A DNA stretch of 64,000 bases, from NCBI GenBank assembly GCA_033977485.1, contig CM066983.1:61065010-61129009 (forward strand), given 5' to 3'. This document shows positions 23,486 to 36,417 of this stretch, piece after piece. The position numbers and the translations under genes are program-made. The stretch is from Hydrangea macrophylla (taxonomy: Eukaryota; Streptophyta; Magnoliopsida; Cornales; Hydrangeaceae). The notes under the pieces were generated by a model that ran no database searches, was not told the DNA's origin, and was given only the letters and a program-made list of their open reading frames with translations. Within the stretch, counting starts at the first letter, position 1. Each line of letters begins with the position of its first letter.

Positions 23486-24838
23486 TACATAACCACCCTA
23501 TGCCACCACCATCCTCATGAGCACACAAAACTCCCCCATCTCTCCCTGTTAAAGCTCTGTTTGATCCAAACCAAGCAAATCCCCCCCCCCCCTGTAGCTA
23601 GCCAATTTTGACCACACTGATAGGATTTAGGGTGGACAACATCTTTGAGGATTCAATGATGAAAAGTACCCCTTGGAATGTATTGGATTCCATACAATCG
23701 AAAGATCAAGCTTCGAAAAGTGACTTCAACTTCAGAAAAGCCCTTTTCTATGCATAAATCCCAATTTTTGTCAAAATCATATCTCAAAATTCATATTCAC
23801 TCAGGGTTATAAAAAACACGAAGTGTTCTAAACACAGTATTCTAGGTATCCAGAGATTCAATTTTAAAGAAAAGTTCGAAATCGATACGCATTGAAAAGC
23901 AATTTTGAAAAAGAAGTCATTTGATTTCAAAAAGACGACGAAATTTCCTGAGGACTTTCGGACTTCAATGTTCATTTCAAAGCCTCTTGGAATATTTTTA
24001 TACTGAAATTCAACTCAACAGCTTTCCAACGGTACGTAAACGAACGATTTTGAACACCAAAAAGCATTTGTACAAAAATTTGGAAAAGCAGTGAACGTAA
24101 TATTTGAAACAGGGCATACGGGCAACTAGGGGATCATGAATAGTAAGTGGCGGGTCCATACACAACCACCCTATGCCACCACCATCCTCACGAGCACACA
24201 AAAGTCCCCCTCTCTCCCTGTCAAAACTCTATTTGATCCAAACTAAACAAATCCCCCACCCCCCTGTAGATAGCCAATTTTGACCACAGTGATAGGATTT
24301 AGGGTGGACAACATCTTGGTGGATTCAATGATGGAAAGTACCCCATGGAAGGTACTGGATTCCACACAATAAAAAGATCGAACTTCAAAAAATGACTTCA
24401 AGTTTAGAAAAGCCCTTTTCCAAGCATAAATCCCGATTTTTGTCAAAATCATATCTCAGAATTCATATTCACTCAGTGTTATGTGAACACGAAGTGTTCT
24501 AAACACAGTATTCTAGGTATCCAAAGATTCAATTTTAAAGAAAAGTTCAAAACCAACACGCATTGAAAAGCAATTTTAAAAAAGAAGCCATTTGATTTCA
24601 AAAAGACGACGAAAGTTCCTGAGGACTTCCTGACTTTAATTGAACTTCAATGTTCATTTCAAAGCCTCCTGGAGTATTTTTATACTAAAATTCAACTCAA
24701 TAGTTTTCTAACGGTACATAAATGAATGATTTCGGACACCAAAAAGTATTTTTACAAAAATTTAGAAAAGCAGTGAACATAATATTTGAAATAGGGCATA
24801 AGGGCAACCAGGGGATCATGAATAGTAAGTGGCGGGTC
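23486..24838 (+). repeat. Direct tandem duplication, about 673 bp, two copies
   Basis: Copy 1 spans about 23486-24158 and copy 2 about 24159-24838. Both begin near AACCACCCTATGCCACCACC, include a C-run followed by TGTAG (23593 and 24265), and end with GGATCATGAATAGTAAG. The TGTAG points match the start of the Tat-type LTR of element Y in order and spacing, so the duplication covers about 107 bp before the LTR plus the first 566 bp of the LTR. Confidence 0.8.
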
Positions 24839-27762
24839 CCACAAAGGGGGTGTCGGGTCCCACCTAAGACACCACCTACATGTTGTCCCCTCCATTGAGC
24901 TTTTTGAGTTCCAGACACTTCGAGAGGCTTCCCACTGCAAGGAAATTGCCTGGAAACTGCGTTTTGGCACCGAAATGGCCATTTTAACCCTTTTTTGACC
25001 TCTAAAATCTCTGTTTTAACCCTGGAAGTTAAGAGTTGAGTTTTCAAAACACTATATATAGATCCATATGAGATCATCTTTGATAGACAAGGAAGTACAC
25101 ACAAGAGAGAGGTACATATAAGTGAATATACTTGTAAGATATAAGAATATACTTGCAAGATATAAGAATATACTTAGAATTCAAGAGGGATTTCTAGAGA
25201 GATGAAGGGTGTTTTTGATAAAACTGAAAATTAAGTACTAAATTTTAAGTACTAAAAATTTTATGTGATTGAATTTACAATACTGAAAACAGCTTTTCAA
25301 GTACTGAAATAGACTGTATTCAGTGATTATTTTCAATAGAAAATTTTCACTTAAAGTTTTCAGTGATTTTTGGCCTCTTTTTCAATTAAGTGACGCACTG
25401 AAAAAAAAATTAGTTCTGAAAGTTGTCATTCTCACCACTTAACTGGGTTATCAAGCACACCCGAAGTGAATTATGTATAAAATTTCCATAAAAACTAATC
25501 TCAAGATAATTTGATTAGAGATTTGAACATTAATTGCATCCCTAAAACTTCCATGGATGAGTGCTCGAAGAACTTGAAGAATATTTGAAGAAGAAGACTC
25601 TTCAATTTAATTTTGATTGCATAATTGAGAATCCTCCAAGAGGTAGACATCATAATTCATCTCTAATTCCTAGTTTTATATATATAGATCAATAAGACTT
25701 GGATCTAGTTTAGTTTTTATTTATTTATTAGAACACTCATCTTCTTCCTTACAAAGCTAGATCCAAGTCTCTTTTGATTTTATTGATAATTTTTAATTAT
25801 ATATTGATTTTCACTTAGATTTTCAATTTTAATTTCATTCTTCTATTTAGTTTGGATCCATGCATACATGATTATATATATATGTATATATGTATCTATT
25901 TTGAATTCTATGACGGTTTGGAAGTATGATCTATGCGAAGGATGATTCTTATGTTCATACCAATCTCTTGATTATTCCTATTACCTAGAATGATTATTGA
26001 ATTTCATCTCCAATAGGATATTTGTAAGTCCCTTTGATCCATGATCTATAGTTCTTCATAGAACATGAGGGCTAAATTGATTGGGAATCATGATAATTAA
26101 GTTGATCTATGAGTTTGATCTCTCTAATAAGCTTCAACCATCACCTAAGATGTTTTCCTCACACTTTAAAATGAGCTAGTCAAAATTCAACAAAACAGAT
26201 TGATTTTGTCCAAAAGATTTGGTCCATCAAAACGTTTTTGAGAACCTTTAGGATCTATATGCTATTTTTTAGAAATTGTTGATAAATGGGTTGACAGATT
26301 TGAACATAGTCTCTTTGTGCTTGAATTTCATAAAATCTATAATAGTTATCAATGATCTACTTTTTGGGGATGATTCCTAACTTATATATCTATATGCCAA
26401 TGTAAAATCGTGATGATACGATAAAGTTAAGATCATTTTCTAAGCATTTAAAGTTGATACAACTATTCTGGAATTTTCTAAGTTGAACTACAATCATGAT
26501 TATGTATACAAAATGATCATACCCTGATCACTCATTAACAATTAATGAATAAAACTTGGTTTAGAAATCATCTAGGATAAATGGATGAGAGATCAAAAGC
26601 TTCGATTAACTTGAGTAACCTGGTTCATGAATTTCGTTTGTCAAATGATAACAACTTTCCAGAATCACAGAGTCTGTTTACAAGAACAGTGGATAGTCCT
26701 GATCCACTGTTACCAAAACTTTTATTTCTAGAACTTCAAAAATGGTAATGAGGCCCTACTTTTTGGAAAAGTTCCCTAAGACATGTATCTAACTTTCCGT
26801 AAAAGGGTTTAACCCAGCTTATGTTTAAGACCACTTTTAGTAGGATTCATTAGAGGTTACTAAATCTAGAAATTCGATTGATGACATCTTTTCCTTGTTT
26901 ATCATGCATATCATCTGTTTGCTTGTATTTTTACAATGCTTGGGTATTCCTTGGTGCTTTAGTGCAGAGAATTGAATGCCGTGGATTCGGACTTCTATTC
27001 TTGGATTTTCCTCGTCTACATGTGGCTTAGTGCCCATGTATCATGTACTATCTCTATCATTTTTCTTAGAATTTTTCTAGGTTTACAGCTTTGTTTTCAA
27101 CGACACAACTCCTTTAGGATAGTCTCCGTTTATGTGCTTATATGTTAGAGACATCTTATACAGGATTTTTGCATGATTGCATAGCTCGTTTCCTCTATTT
27201 TACTTTTTGTGACTCCAGTTGAGTCAACCCAATATAAATATTATCGTTCCCTCTTGCATATCATGACATTCCTTTACTAGTATCGGTCTCAGGCGGGACT
27301 AACCACTATAAGTATACCTCTCCCTTGTATTGCATGTGCATTCGACTTCTACTTGATTTAATCTCTTGACATAATTTTCCTTAGTTGTTCCCTTTTGACA
27401 TGTATATATATTATCTAGTATGTTTGAGGAAACAACACCAATTATGAATTAAGAACAAGGATATTTGAATGAAGGCCTACCGTTCGGTAGGGTGAGGAGG
27501 GGGTGATTTAGTCCTGCTTAGGCTCCTTCCCCTCTCGTACCAAGACCCCCAAACTGAGTTTCTGGTAATGAAGGGTGAGTAACCCTATTCAATTTTGGGC
27601 GAGTTAAACTTGGGTTTCCTAATTCTCAATAAAAATTAGGTGACAACTCTTTGTCTTTAGGATCGCGTGAGGAAGTTCTAGTTCCTTGAAGTGTGCTCCT
27701 TGGACCCGTCCCGGGACATTGTCAAGGATCACCAGGACCCCTCTCAACCCATATGGTCCACA
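24265..27762 (+). repeat. Element X 5' LTR, Tat type, about 3.5 kb
   Basis: The start is set by similarity of TGTAG and the following ATTTTG, GATTTAGG words with the LTR of element Y at 33202. A TATA box lies at 25053-25060. The U5 contains the shared CTCGTACCA block near 27535 and a primer-site-like word at 27641. The right end (GGTCCACA) is followed by ATC and the primer site, as in Y and Z. The left end is complicated by the tandem duplication. Confidence 0.65.
25053..25060 (+). promoter_or_regulatory. TATA box of the element X LTR
   Basis: TATATATA lies about 790 bp from the inferred LTR start, comparable to the position in Y (about 1,000) and Z (about 640). A leader with AAGAGAGAGG follows. 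Confidence 0.55.
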
Positions 27763-27765
27763 ATC

Positions 27766-27790
27766 TGGAAACTCCACTAGGGATTTGAAC
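27766..27790 (+). other. Degraded tRNA-Arg-type primer site of element X
   Basis: TGGAAACTCCACTAGGGAT starts three bases after the LTR end. It aligns with the tRNA-Arg-type sites of Y and Z with several differences. Its place and the shared ATC spacer support the call. Confidence 0.6.
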
Positions 27791-29121
27791 ATGAAACTTA
27801 TAGTTTCTTGTTCTTTGAGGGTTTGACTTAAGCCAATGAATATCCTTGTTATTAATTCAATAATCATGTTGTTCTGCCTGCATTTGCACTTGCATTGTTC
27901 TTTCACCGCGACTGCTTGAGACCATTACCTTGTGGGTGGAGGGGCCCTCTTTCCTCCATTTGTCAAGAGACTTTGGTAGTATGTAGTCACTATTAGCCTT
28001 GTACTACATGCGATATATAGAGCCCTTAGCTCGCTAATGGACCCTTTATAAAACTAAAGCCTAGCCTTTGCATATAGTTTCTATAGAACCCTTCAATTAG
28101 GATGTTGATTATCATCTTTGATTAGGACAATGTGATGAATTTTTATGTTTTCCCATAAGGGATTATGTGGATGATGAGGACGTGTATACGAAGGCATCAT
28201 CAAACCTTGTATGGTAAATTCCTCTAGGGTAGTATGGTCTTTATCCAAACATCCAATCATTATTCAAGGACGACTTTTGAAAATTTTGAAAATACAAGCA
28301 TTTCTTTGAAAAACCTAAATCTTTTGAAAATTCCAGGAATATCCCTTTTGAAAATTCACTTTGAAATTCACTTTCACAAAAATCCTTCCAAAAATTCCCC
28401 CTACATTTTAGAAAATTTCAAAGTTCCTACTTTGATGATTCAATTTTAAATTATCCTAATAGTTTTAGAGCATTTCAAATTTCCTACTTTGATTTTCATA
28501 GGAATCATGATTTTAGAATTTCTTATTTTCCTACCTCGATTTTTAAAGAATCATGATTTCACACCACAAGCATTGATGTTTAAAAAAAAGCTTTTGAAAA
28601 ATACAAATCTCCCCCTTTTCTTTCAAGATTTTCTTGAAAAATTCAATTTGTAAACATGAGCCATCAAGAAATTGGATAATGATTGGATTAGTAAGGTGAT
28701 TATCATACTCAAGGAATCTTATGTGTTTATGTGCTGATATGCTAGGTCTAAGTTAGATTAAGGTGCATTGCATTTAGAATAGATTGCATCTCATCTGTAT
28801 TGCATACACTACACGAGCATTGCATATACGACTCACGAGTGCGACACCTCTAATATACTTCCGAAAAGAAAACATTTGTTTTTCTCAGAATTTCTGAAAA
28901 TGATTTCTTTGATTTTAGAAAATGTTTTTGAAAAGGGAATGATTTTCCATCTTTGATTTTCCTTCTTTGTAAATCAACTTTTGTAAATATCATTCTTTGA
29001 AAATTCTTTTGCAATAAAGACACCTGATTATTTTGAAAATTCCTAAATAACTAGAAGAGAAGATAGGGACCTAAGGATTGAACTCCTTGAATTTTAGAAA
29101 AAGAAGTAAAGTTAAGGATAG
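27791..29121 (+). other. Leader of element X, no gene seen
   Basis: AT-rich, with many GAAAA and TTTTGAAAA words between 28250 and 29040. The short frames are low in complexity. Confidence 0.5.
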
Positions 29122-30340
29122 ATGGCTCCTCTTGATCCTCAGGCTCTTTCCTTATGGATGGATTAGGTCACCGGTATTGATCATCTATATTCTAATATTT
29201 TGGCCTTAGTACACTCTTTTAGCTGAGAAATGTGAAATTTGAAGAAGATATTATGCGTGCTGCCATTCGATGTTGGGATCCAGAATTCCATATATTTCAG
29301 TTCAGACATCAAGAGATCTCACCACTATTTGAAGAATTCAGTGCCATTCTTGATTTCAGCCCCTACTCCAATTTGATCCTTCCCACCATTCAGGCTGGAT
29401 ATGTAAAGGGCCTAACATCACTCCTCAGTTGTTCTCCTTCTATTGCCCGGTCTATGATTTCTGATCAGGAAATTAATTTTCCCCGCCTATTTGATCATAT
29501 TGTACTACCGTAGGAGGACATTTCGACCATTCCATATCTGGATGGGGTGCCTTGACATTAGCTATGATTTTGTACTTCCTGTTTTCTTCATCATCTCATG
29601 TCCTCATACTAGTTGATTGTGGACTACGTTCTCAATCAAACCCTAAGATGTTGGTCCTAGCAGAAACTCTAATGGGTTTAGATCAGGCACGTGCTGATGG
29701 GACAGTACTCCTCTCTAGTGCCCCTTTAGTGCTGGAAACTTGGCTTCTTGAGCGACTCAGTTGGTTGGTATATCCTCGCAGTCTTTGTAGAATCCCTTTA
29801 GATCAGAGGCAGGTACGAAAAATTTTCAGCAATTTTGAGGTTTGGTTCGTTTGGCTAAGCGGTCTCACCACCGAGGACATCTGTTGGGTCTGTGCCCGTT
29901 GGGATTACTGTTCAATTACTGTTAGATTACAGGGTGAAGCGGGATATGACTTCTTGGTTTACATGATACCACTTTTTCCATCCCATACAAAGTAACTAGG
30001 CAGTATGGCTGCAGACAGGACACTTCTGAGGACCCATCAGAGATTCAATTCTGCGATCTTCATCGATTACTGCTTTCACCACTGCATGGCATGAGCGGAT
30101 TGCAGCACCTTTTCCACGGATTCCCGCCTCCATCCAGTTATCAGTTGAGTATTTTCTGGAGATCCAGAGAGTGATTGAAAGGCAGAGCTGGATTCAGCAG
30201 AGACATTAAAAAATTATAGAATGCTTGAAGCTTAGAAATAAATGATTGAATGATGATGTTTGGAAACGGCTGCTTGCTGAAACCAAATGGAGGCTTAAGA
30301 GGAATAAGCAAATCACAGTAACGCTCCACTTGAGATCAGG
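29122..30340 (+). pseudogene. Sense extra ORF of element X (Ogre ORF1-like)
   Basis: Segments in changing frames align, in order, with the intact antisense ORF of element Y at 45034-43979: RAAIRCWDPEFHIFQF, then SPLFEEFSAILDF, MLVLAETLMGLD, LVLETWLLERL and DICWVCARWDY. A C-terminal helical part with TTAWHERIAAPF follows near 30085. The family recalls ORF1 of Ogre/Tat elements, which lies between the primer site and gag; here it is in that place and orientation, but gag and pol are absent. Several stops and at least two frame changes make it a pseudogene. The protein's role is unknown. Confidence 0.65.
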
Positions 30341-33201
30341 TCGAGTCAGTTTTGAGTCTTGTTGTCGATTTTGTTTATCGTCAAGTTATGTTTAAGTCTA
30401 TCTCGAGGACTGTAATGTTTATCTTTTGTAGTAATGAAATAAAATCTTGATTTTCTTAATTTAATGCACCTTGTCATGAATGAATGAATCTCTAAGAGTG
30501 TCATTTCTCTGATTATTGTGAAAAATACATTGCTGATAATTTTGTGCATTCAAAAGAATCCTGAAAGGGTCAAAGTTGATTCAACACTAACGCCTAAGAA
30601 ATCTAAGAATTGATTAGTCTTACTTTAAGAATCTTGAGAAGCTTTTTCTTAAATCTTGAAAAGATGTGCTGGATAGTAACTCAGGACTAGCTTAATTTCC
30701 TGACCTTTCCATTTCAAAATCTTGAGCCCAGAAAAATGAGCCCCATTCAAACCTGTGTAAACTGCATGCCATGTACACTTTGTCCTTGATGCTAGCCAAA
30801 TATTTCAAATTAACTACTTCTCTCAAAAGGAAAAAAAGAAGCTTGCTAGGATGAAAACACGAAAGGGCACCTAGGCAAAAGTTAGAGCACAAGAGAAGAA
30901 GAAAAAAAAAAGAAAAAAGAAGCTCGATAGGATGAAAACCAGAAAGGGCACCTAGGCAAAAGTTAGAGCATGAAAAAAGAAAATTTGGCGTGTTGTTTTC
31001 AAGAACCTGATCCTAGCCAGTCAAAACTTTAGAAAAAAAAAGGAGAGAAGAAGAGGAAGGATAATAAAGAAGATTGAGGACATGAATTATCCCAAAGCTT
31101 TGTAATTCCTTTAAGTAAGCGACTAATTTTGTTCTGAAAACATTTATGATGTATGATGAGAGATGTAAAATTGGTTGGCTAGTGAAAAGGTGAAAATAAT
31201 CAACCGTCAAAAATAAAAAAATAAAAAATAAAAGAAAAAGAAAAGAAAAAGGAGAAGCAGTTTAGTTTCTTTCAACACTACCAAAAGTAAAAGCCACCCC
31301 AATCCTTGGATCCTTGCTCTTTCAAAACCTCCAGCCTTTGAGGAACTATACTTGACCTGATTCCCACTTGGGGATACGTAGGCAACCTACTCGATTCGAT
31401 CACTGCTCTTGAAAACACTCAGCTGCATCTCAAATACCTTCTTTTAAAACTTGGCCAAACTACTATGGACCTGACTCCCACTTTAAAGATAGTAGGTGAG
31501 CTTTCTTGGCTCTCGGTCCCTGAACCTTGGAAACTAGGAGCAAACTTTGAAAGTTTGCCGAAGAACCTCAAGATATCACTGCCACACTAGGGGCAAACTG
31601 CGTTTGTCCAAACTTTCATTTATCCTCATCAACTAGGGGCAAATATCGTTATCCTGTATCCCCTTTCACATTATAAGAGAATCCTAAGCCGTCAAGTATA
31701 TCTTTGAAAATATTTGAAATGAATCATCTCTTATTCTATGAGCTAAGGCACTGATTCAAAGCATATTTCAGAAGAAAAAAAAAAGCAAAGGATTGATTGA
31801 GATACATTTGGACTATTTTTGAGGCATTACTTTATCAGCTGAGTAGTATCACAATAAAATGAGAAGCACACATGAAAGCAAAGAGATACGTCAAACATGA
31901 CAAACGCGCATTAAGATTAAGGAAAATTTGATTTTCTTCTCCGAACTTCAATTTCAGTGTCAAGAGTATCATCTTCCTATGTCAATGTTTGACAACCTCT
32001 GTCGTGGTCTAGTCTATCGTCATCTAGTCTATTGTGATCTCGAGTGTGTGGGTCCAGAGTAATCTATAATCAATTATAAAACTAGAAGATCATCGAAAGG
32101 TGGATACGGGTAAAAATTCCAAACATTGTTATTACATCAATTATGATCTGGAAGAAGCATTAAGTGGAAAATCATCAGAATAAAATGATTGATGGAAGTC
32201 AGAATTGAATGAGCAGAGTTGAACAACGAATTAAGCTTTTTTGTTTGATATTATCATTGAATCAAGATTATCATGCAGCCCTGAAAATGCCAAGAAGCTA
32301 TTAGAGTTTTTGCCAAAATCATTACGCACTTATCTGACAGAACATTGATCAGAATTGGTGAAGTTGTTCTATCTTTGCATATTAAACCCCCCAGAATTTT
32401 CGGTATGACCCGGGATGGACATCCCTTGACTTATAAGCCTTGAAAGAACTTGTAACTTGGGGAATTCATTTGGAATGATTGAATTTGATTGGTAAAAGCA
32501 ATAGAAATCTACCAATTTTGAAGATTTTGATAAGAAAGTGAAGTTTTAGCAGCATGGAATCAACCAGATAAATGGTGATTGGTCAAAGATGATTAAAGTT
32601 GAATGGATAAAATGCTTGTAAGAAGTAGAAGATGATTAGAGAAAACTCAGAATGTCATCAGAAGACTTAAGCCATCAAGAGACTTGAATGCTCGAACTCC
32701 AAAGGATCTGAGTTTTGATTTAAGATTGGGATCTAGATATATGAATTGCCAAGAAAGCATGCCTCGTCAAAGAAAGTTAAATCAAACACTGTTAATCATG
32801 CTCTGCATTTAGCATACGCTTCAGCAACGTTCTATGTATACTTCAACAAGCATTCTCTGCTTATCATCTGTGCCTTTGAAAATTAGCTCCGCTCTCTGCC
32901 AATTGACAGAACTCTTATTTTGACCCCGGATTGGTCCGATCTTGATGTATAAGCCTTAAAAGGACCCTTGGGAACCTGAATCTTGGTTGACAACTGTCTA
33001 GAGTTGAAGAAAAGTCCCCAGACACTAAGAATCGAGGGCACCGTAACTTGAGAATAGCCAAGAAATGATGATTTGCAGCAAACTCCCGTTGTTTTGGGAT
33101 TGATTATATGTTGTCTTAGAAAATGGACACTTGGGTCTACTGTCGGTCAATAATTACATCCAGAATAGATTTATTGGGTATACAGAAGATGGCTTAGAAT
33201 A
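30341..33201 (+). other. Post-pol type region of element X, without gag-pol
   Basis: No gene is seen. It has the cis-boxes found after pol in Y and Z: two copies of a block with GGGCACCTAGGCAAAAGTTAG (about 30845 and 30945, 77 bp apart), the CTGATTCCC/GGGATACGTAG hairpin at 31346-31382, and ACTAGGGGCAAACT boxes near 31590 and 31625. Two diverged copies of a block around TATAAGCCTTGAAAG lie near 32425 and 32945. It ends where element Y begins at 33202; no 3' LTR of X is in the window. Confidence 0.6.
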
Positions 33202-34207
33202 TGTAGACACACCATTTTGTCAGCTATCAGATTTAGGAGACCCATAGCTTGGTGGTTCACAATGATCGAAAAGACTCAAAAAGGACTCCTGGAAGTTAAT
33301 TCTATCTCTCAAAATGCTCAGAATAACCAAAATACCCCTGAAAGCCCGGACGCTCCCGGACTCAGACCAAATCTTCTGGAAATGCGCTACGTCATAAGAA
33401 AAACAATAAAATGAGTTCTAAAGCAAGACCGAATGAAATCGTCAACCCCTAGAGACCACCGGAAGTCCTGGAAGTTTCCAGAAAGTCCCCGTTGACCGTT
33501 TTGACCAAGGTTTGACCGAAGTCGTCCAAATTTGTCGAAACATTCCGAGATCATTTTAGATCATGTGGAAAGTATTAAAATGAGTTGTAAAAGAAAATCA
33601 AACAAAAACGTCAGCTCCTGGGAGCAACCAGAGGTTTCCAGAACTTCCAGGGAACCCCAAGTTTGACCAGTTTGACCAAAAATTGACTTTAAAACCGGAG
33701 CACTGTATCAGTTTTCAAACATTTTTCATGGATACTAGAGGACAATAGCTTTCCAACGGTATATTGCACATAATTTTTTGATTTCAAATGAATTTATTAT
33801 GAATTTCTGAAAGTGAAAAAGGCGATCAAATTGGCTTTTATCGTGAATACCGCAAACCTTTTCAAGGTAACCTATCTCCGAACTATTTTTTATGTAAAGT
33901 AGACTCCATTAACTTTCCAACGGTATATCATAACCTCAATTTGGAGTTTGTATGCATTTTTTGTGAATTTCGGACAAAATAGGGCCTTTTTGCGAATATC
34001 AAAACTTCTGGGGGCCTAAAAAGGATTATCTAGATGAATGAGAAGCAGTGCCGCCGCAGCACTCTCCCCCAGAATGGTACATTTTTGTAATTTCTTTTGG
34101 GGGTTCATTTTGATTAATTGAAAACCAAAACGACGTAGTTCTATGTTCACAGATGTTTGGGACCAATGGGAGTACTTCTAAAACACAAAAACCACCCCAA
34201 ATTGGCC

Positions 34208-34215
34208 TATATAAA
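34208..34215 (+). promoter_or_regulatory. TATA box of the element Y LTR
   Basis: TATATAAA about 1,006 bp into the LTR, in a CCTATATAAAC context that also occurs in element Z in the same orientation relative to the element. Confidence 0.65.
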
Positions 34216-36170
34216 CCCCCCCTTGACTTCTCATTTTGGGTGTGTCAAATGCAAGCTTTGAAAAGTTTTAGAGTTAAAGTTGTAGAGATACAGTTAGAGT
34301 AGAGAGAAAAGAAGCTTCCTTCTTTGATTTCCAAACAAAAGAGTGAGTTCTAAACTTTATTTTTACTTCATTATTTCCATTTACTTCATATTCAATACAC
34401 CCAACCACCATTTTAGTGAGCATTTAAGAGAGAAGAAGCTACTTCCATGTCCAATGTCACCACATATGAGTGAAACACTAAACTACAAGTCCAATACATC
34501 ATGAATATCATCTATTGATTGGTATCAATTTGTTTGTTTATATTTGTTCATCTTCTCTTACCTCATTTCTTTTTGTTTTCTTTATTTACTTACTAGTCTA
34601 TCATCATCTAGATGATGACATGAAGTTCGAGGTGAATGAATCCTTATGGATAGTAGCTCTTGACCTCAAAAACATGTTTGATAGATGATGATTTCAACTT
34701 CAATACATTCCTATGTATTCATGAAGTTGCCTTTAAAATGGAAATAATACTTTCCAATAATCTTGGAGGCTCTTGATGTGAGTCATATGCTGACATTTTG
34801 GTGGTTATAATCTTCATTAAGTATTGGAAATATGTTTTCAAAACCCCCATTTCAACCCCCCCCCCCCCCCCCCCCATCTTAAACCCCTCATTTTGATTTC
34901 AAGAAATAAACCTTGTTTTCTCAAAACCTTCAAAATAGTGAGTCATTTAACTTCAAAGAATTATTTTGAGTTCAATACTCAATATATGAATGCAAGACCA
35001 CTTGGAAAGTCTTTCTAACTCATTATAGAACACCCATAATTTTTTACTTGACTTGGAGGCACTTGAAAGGGGTCCATTTTTGTCTAAACATTCCTTCCAA
35101 ACATTCTGCCTCTACTGTCACAGCAGCTAGGTTGACTTTCAACTTGTTTTTCAGTCGACAGTACGGACTCTGGTTCTGAATAACCTCTATTGTTTATATG
35201 ATTTCTCTCAATCTGTGATAGATATTAAAGATTGGTTTTTTGGGTTGTGTTCTAGACACAATAAGGAAGATCTCCATAAAAAATCATGCATTGACACCAT
35301 GCCTAACCCCTCTTTTCAATTTCTAAAAGATCATGTTACTGTTCTGTCCACTATTCACAACTAGCATACTTTTACTTCCACCCTTTGATTTGATGCTTAC
35401 ATGTACTCCAAATTAACTCATGTCTTAGGAAGTAGTTTATACTACATTTGTACATTTCCCATGATTATTTCATTCATTCATTCATTCATACACATTTTAG
35501 ACTTCTAAGTCATTCTAGGAATCCATGAACATAAAATACACTACAACCTTGGCACATTCTAGATACATACATTGCATCCATGCAAAGATTTAGGGTTTTT
35601 GTAACTCCTAATCTAAGAAGATTATAAGGAATGATCATGATCACACTTTCATGCTTCCCCTCGATCTAATCCTGCTTTATCATCCGTCCTGAGAATTGAG
35701 AGATCTTCTTTTCTCAAAGATTAACATGCATCATTCTATCTTGTTAAGCATCCTTGTTTTCTTTGATTTATTTGTTTCAAGAACAATTCATGTCTCCATA
35801 GATTAGGAAAACTTTATTACTTGATATGTGATTAGACAATTTTTCCTAGGTTTGTTCGTGTGATCTTTCACTTTGCATTGTGTGATACTTGGCTTAGATC
35901 TTATGAATGATATTTTATCTTTAGATCTTCCATTTCAAATTTTCTTATGTGATGTAATATACTATCATAGTATTAATTGTCGAACCATACATAGTGTAAG
36001 ATGATTATTTGGATACTAATTGAGGCGAGTTAAGGGTATTTTAGTCGTGACAAAGGCTCCTTCCTCTCTCGTACCAAAACCCCGAACCAAGTTCTTTGGT
36101 TATGAAGGGTCGGTGCCCTTTATCCGTTTGGGTGAGTCAAATTAGGTTTCTTGATTCCTTAAAGACCAAG

Positions 36171-36181
36171 TGGCGACTCTG
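36171..36181 (+). other. Primer-site-like word inside U5 of element Y
   Basis: TGGCGACTCTG is identical to the first 11 bases of the true primer site, 95 bp further on. Equivalent words lie in U5 of X (27641) and Z (49800-49809 and 61289-61298, minus strand). Confidence 0.75.
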
Positions 36182-36265
36182 TATCAGTTTTCAACAGATC
36201 GTTTTCTTTTCCTTTTCAAAACGACTTCAAACAAACAATAGGTGGGATTCCGCGTGTCCACAATC

Positions 36266-36279
36266 TGGCGACTCTGCTG
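36266..36279 (+). other. tRNA-Arg-type primer site of element Y
   Basis: TGGCGACTCTGCTG starts three bases after the LTR end. This word is typical of Ogre/Tat elements primed by tRNA-Arg. Complementarity ends after about 14 bases. Confidence 0.8.
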
Positions 36280-36417
36280 AAGATATTTATTTTCAAAACA
36301 AAATAATACAGAGGTTTAACTCATAAGAAGCATCCTTAAAATCATCTTTTTACTGTGTCCTAGGTCAGAAATTCAGATAATCGCTTGGTCAGAATCAGTC
36401 CAACAATCTCTTTTAGC

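Larger units (their letters stand above)
33202..36262 (+). repeat. 5' LTR of element Y, 3,061 bp
   Basis: It starts TGTAGACACACC and ends GTGTCCACA. The first 675 bp match 49052-49726, which fixes the start. A TATA box lies at 34208. A run of about 20 C is at 34856-34875. The U5 end has the CTCGTACCA block near 36077 and a second primer-site-like word at 36171-36181. Confidence 0.9.

Noticed and set aside
33202..36262. X and Y as the two LTRs of one element
   Set aside because: The LTRs at 24265 and 33202 are only distantly alike, and each is followed by its own primer site.
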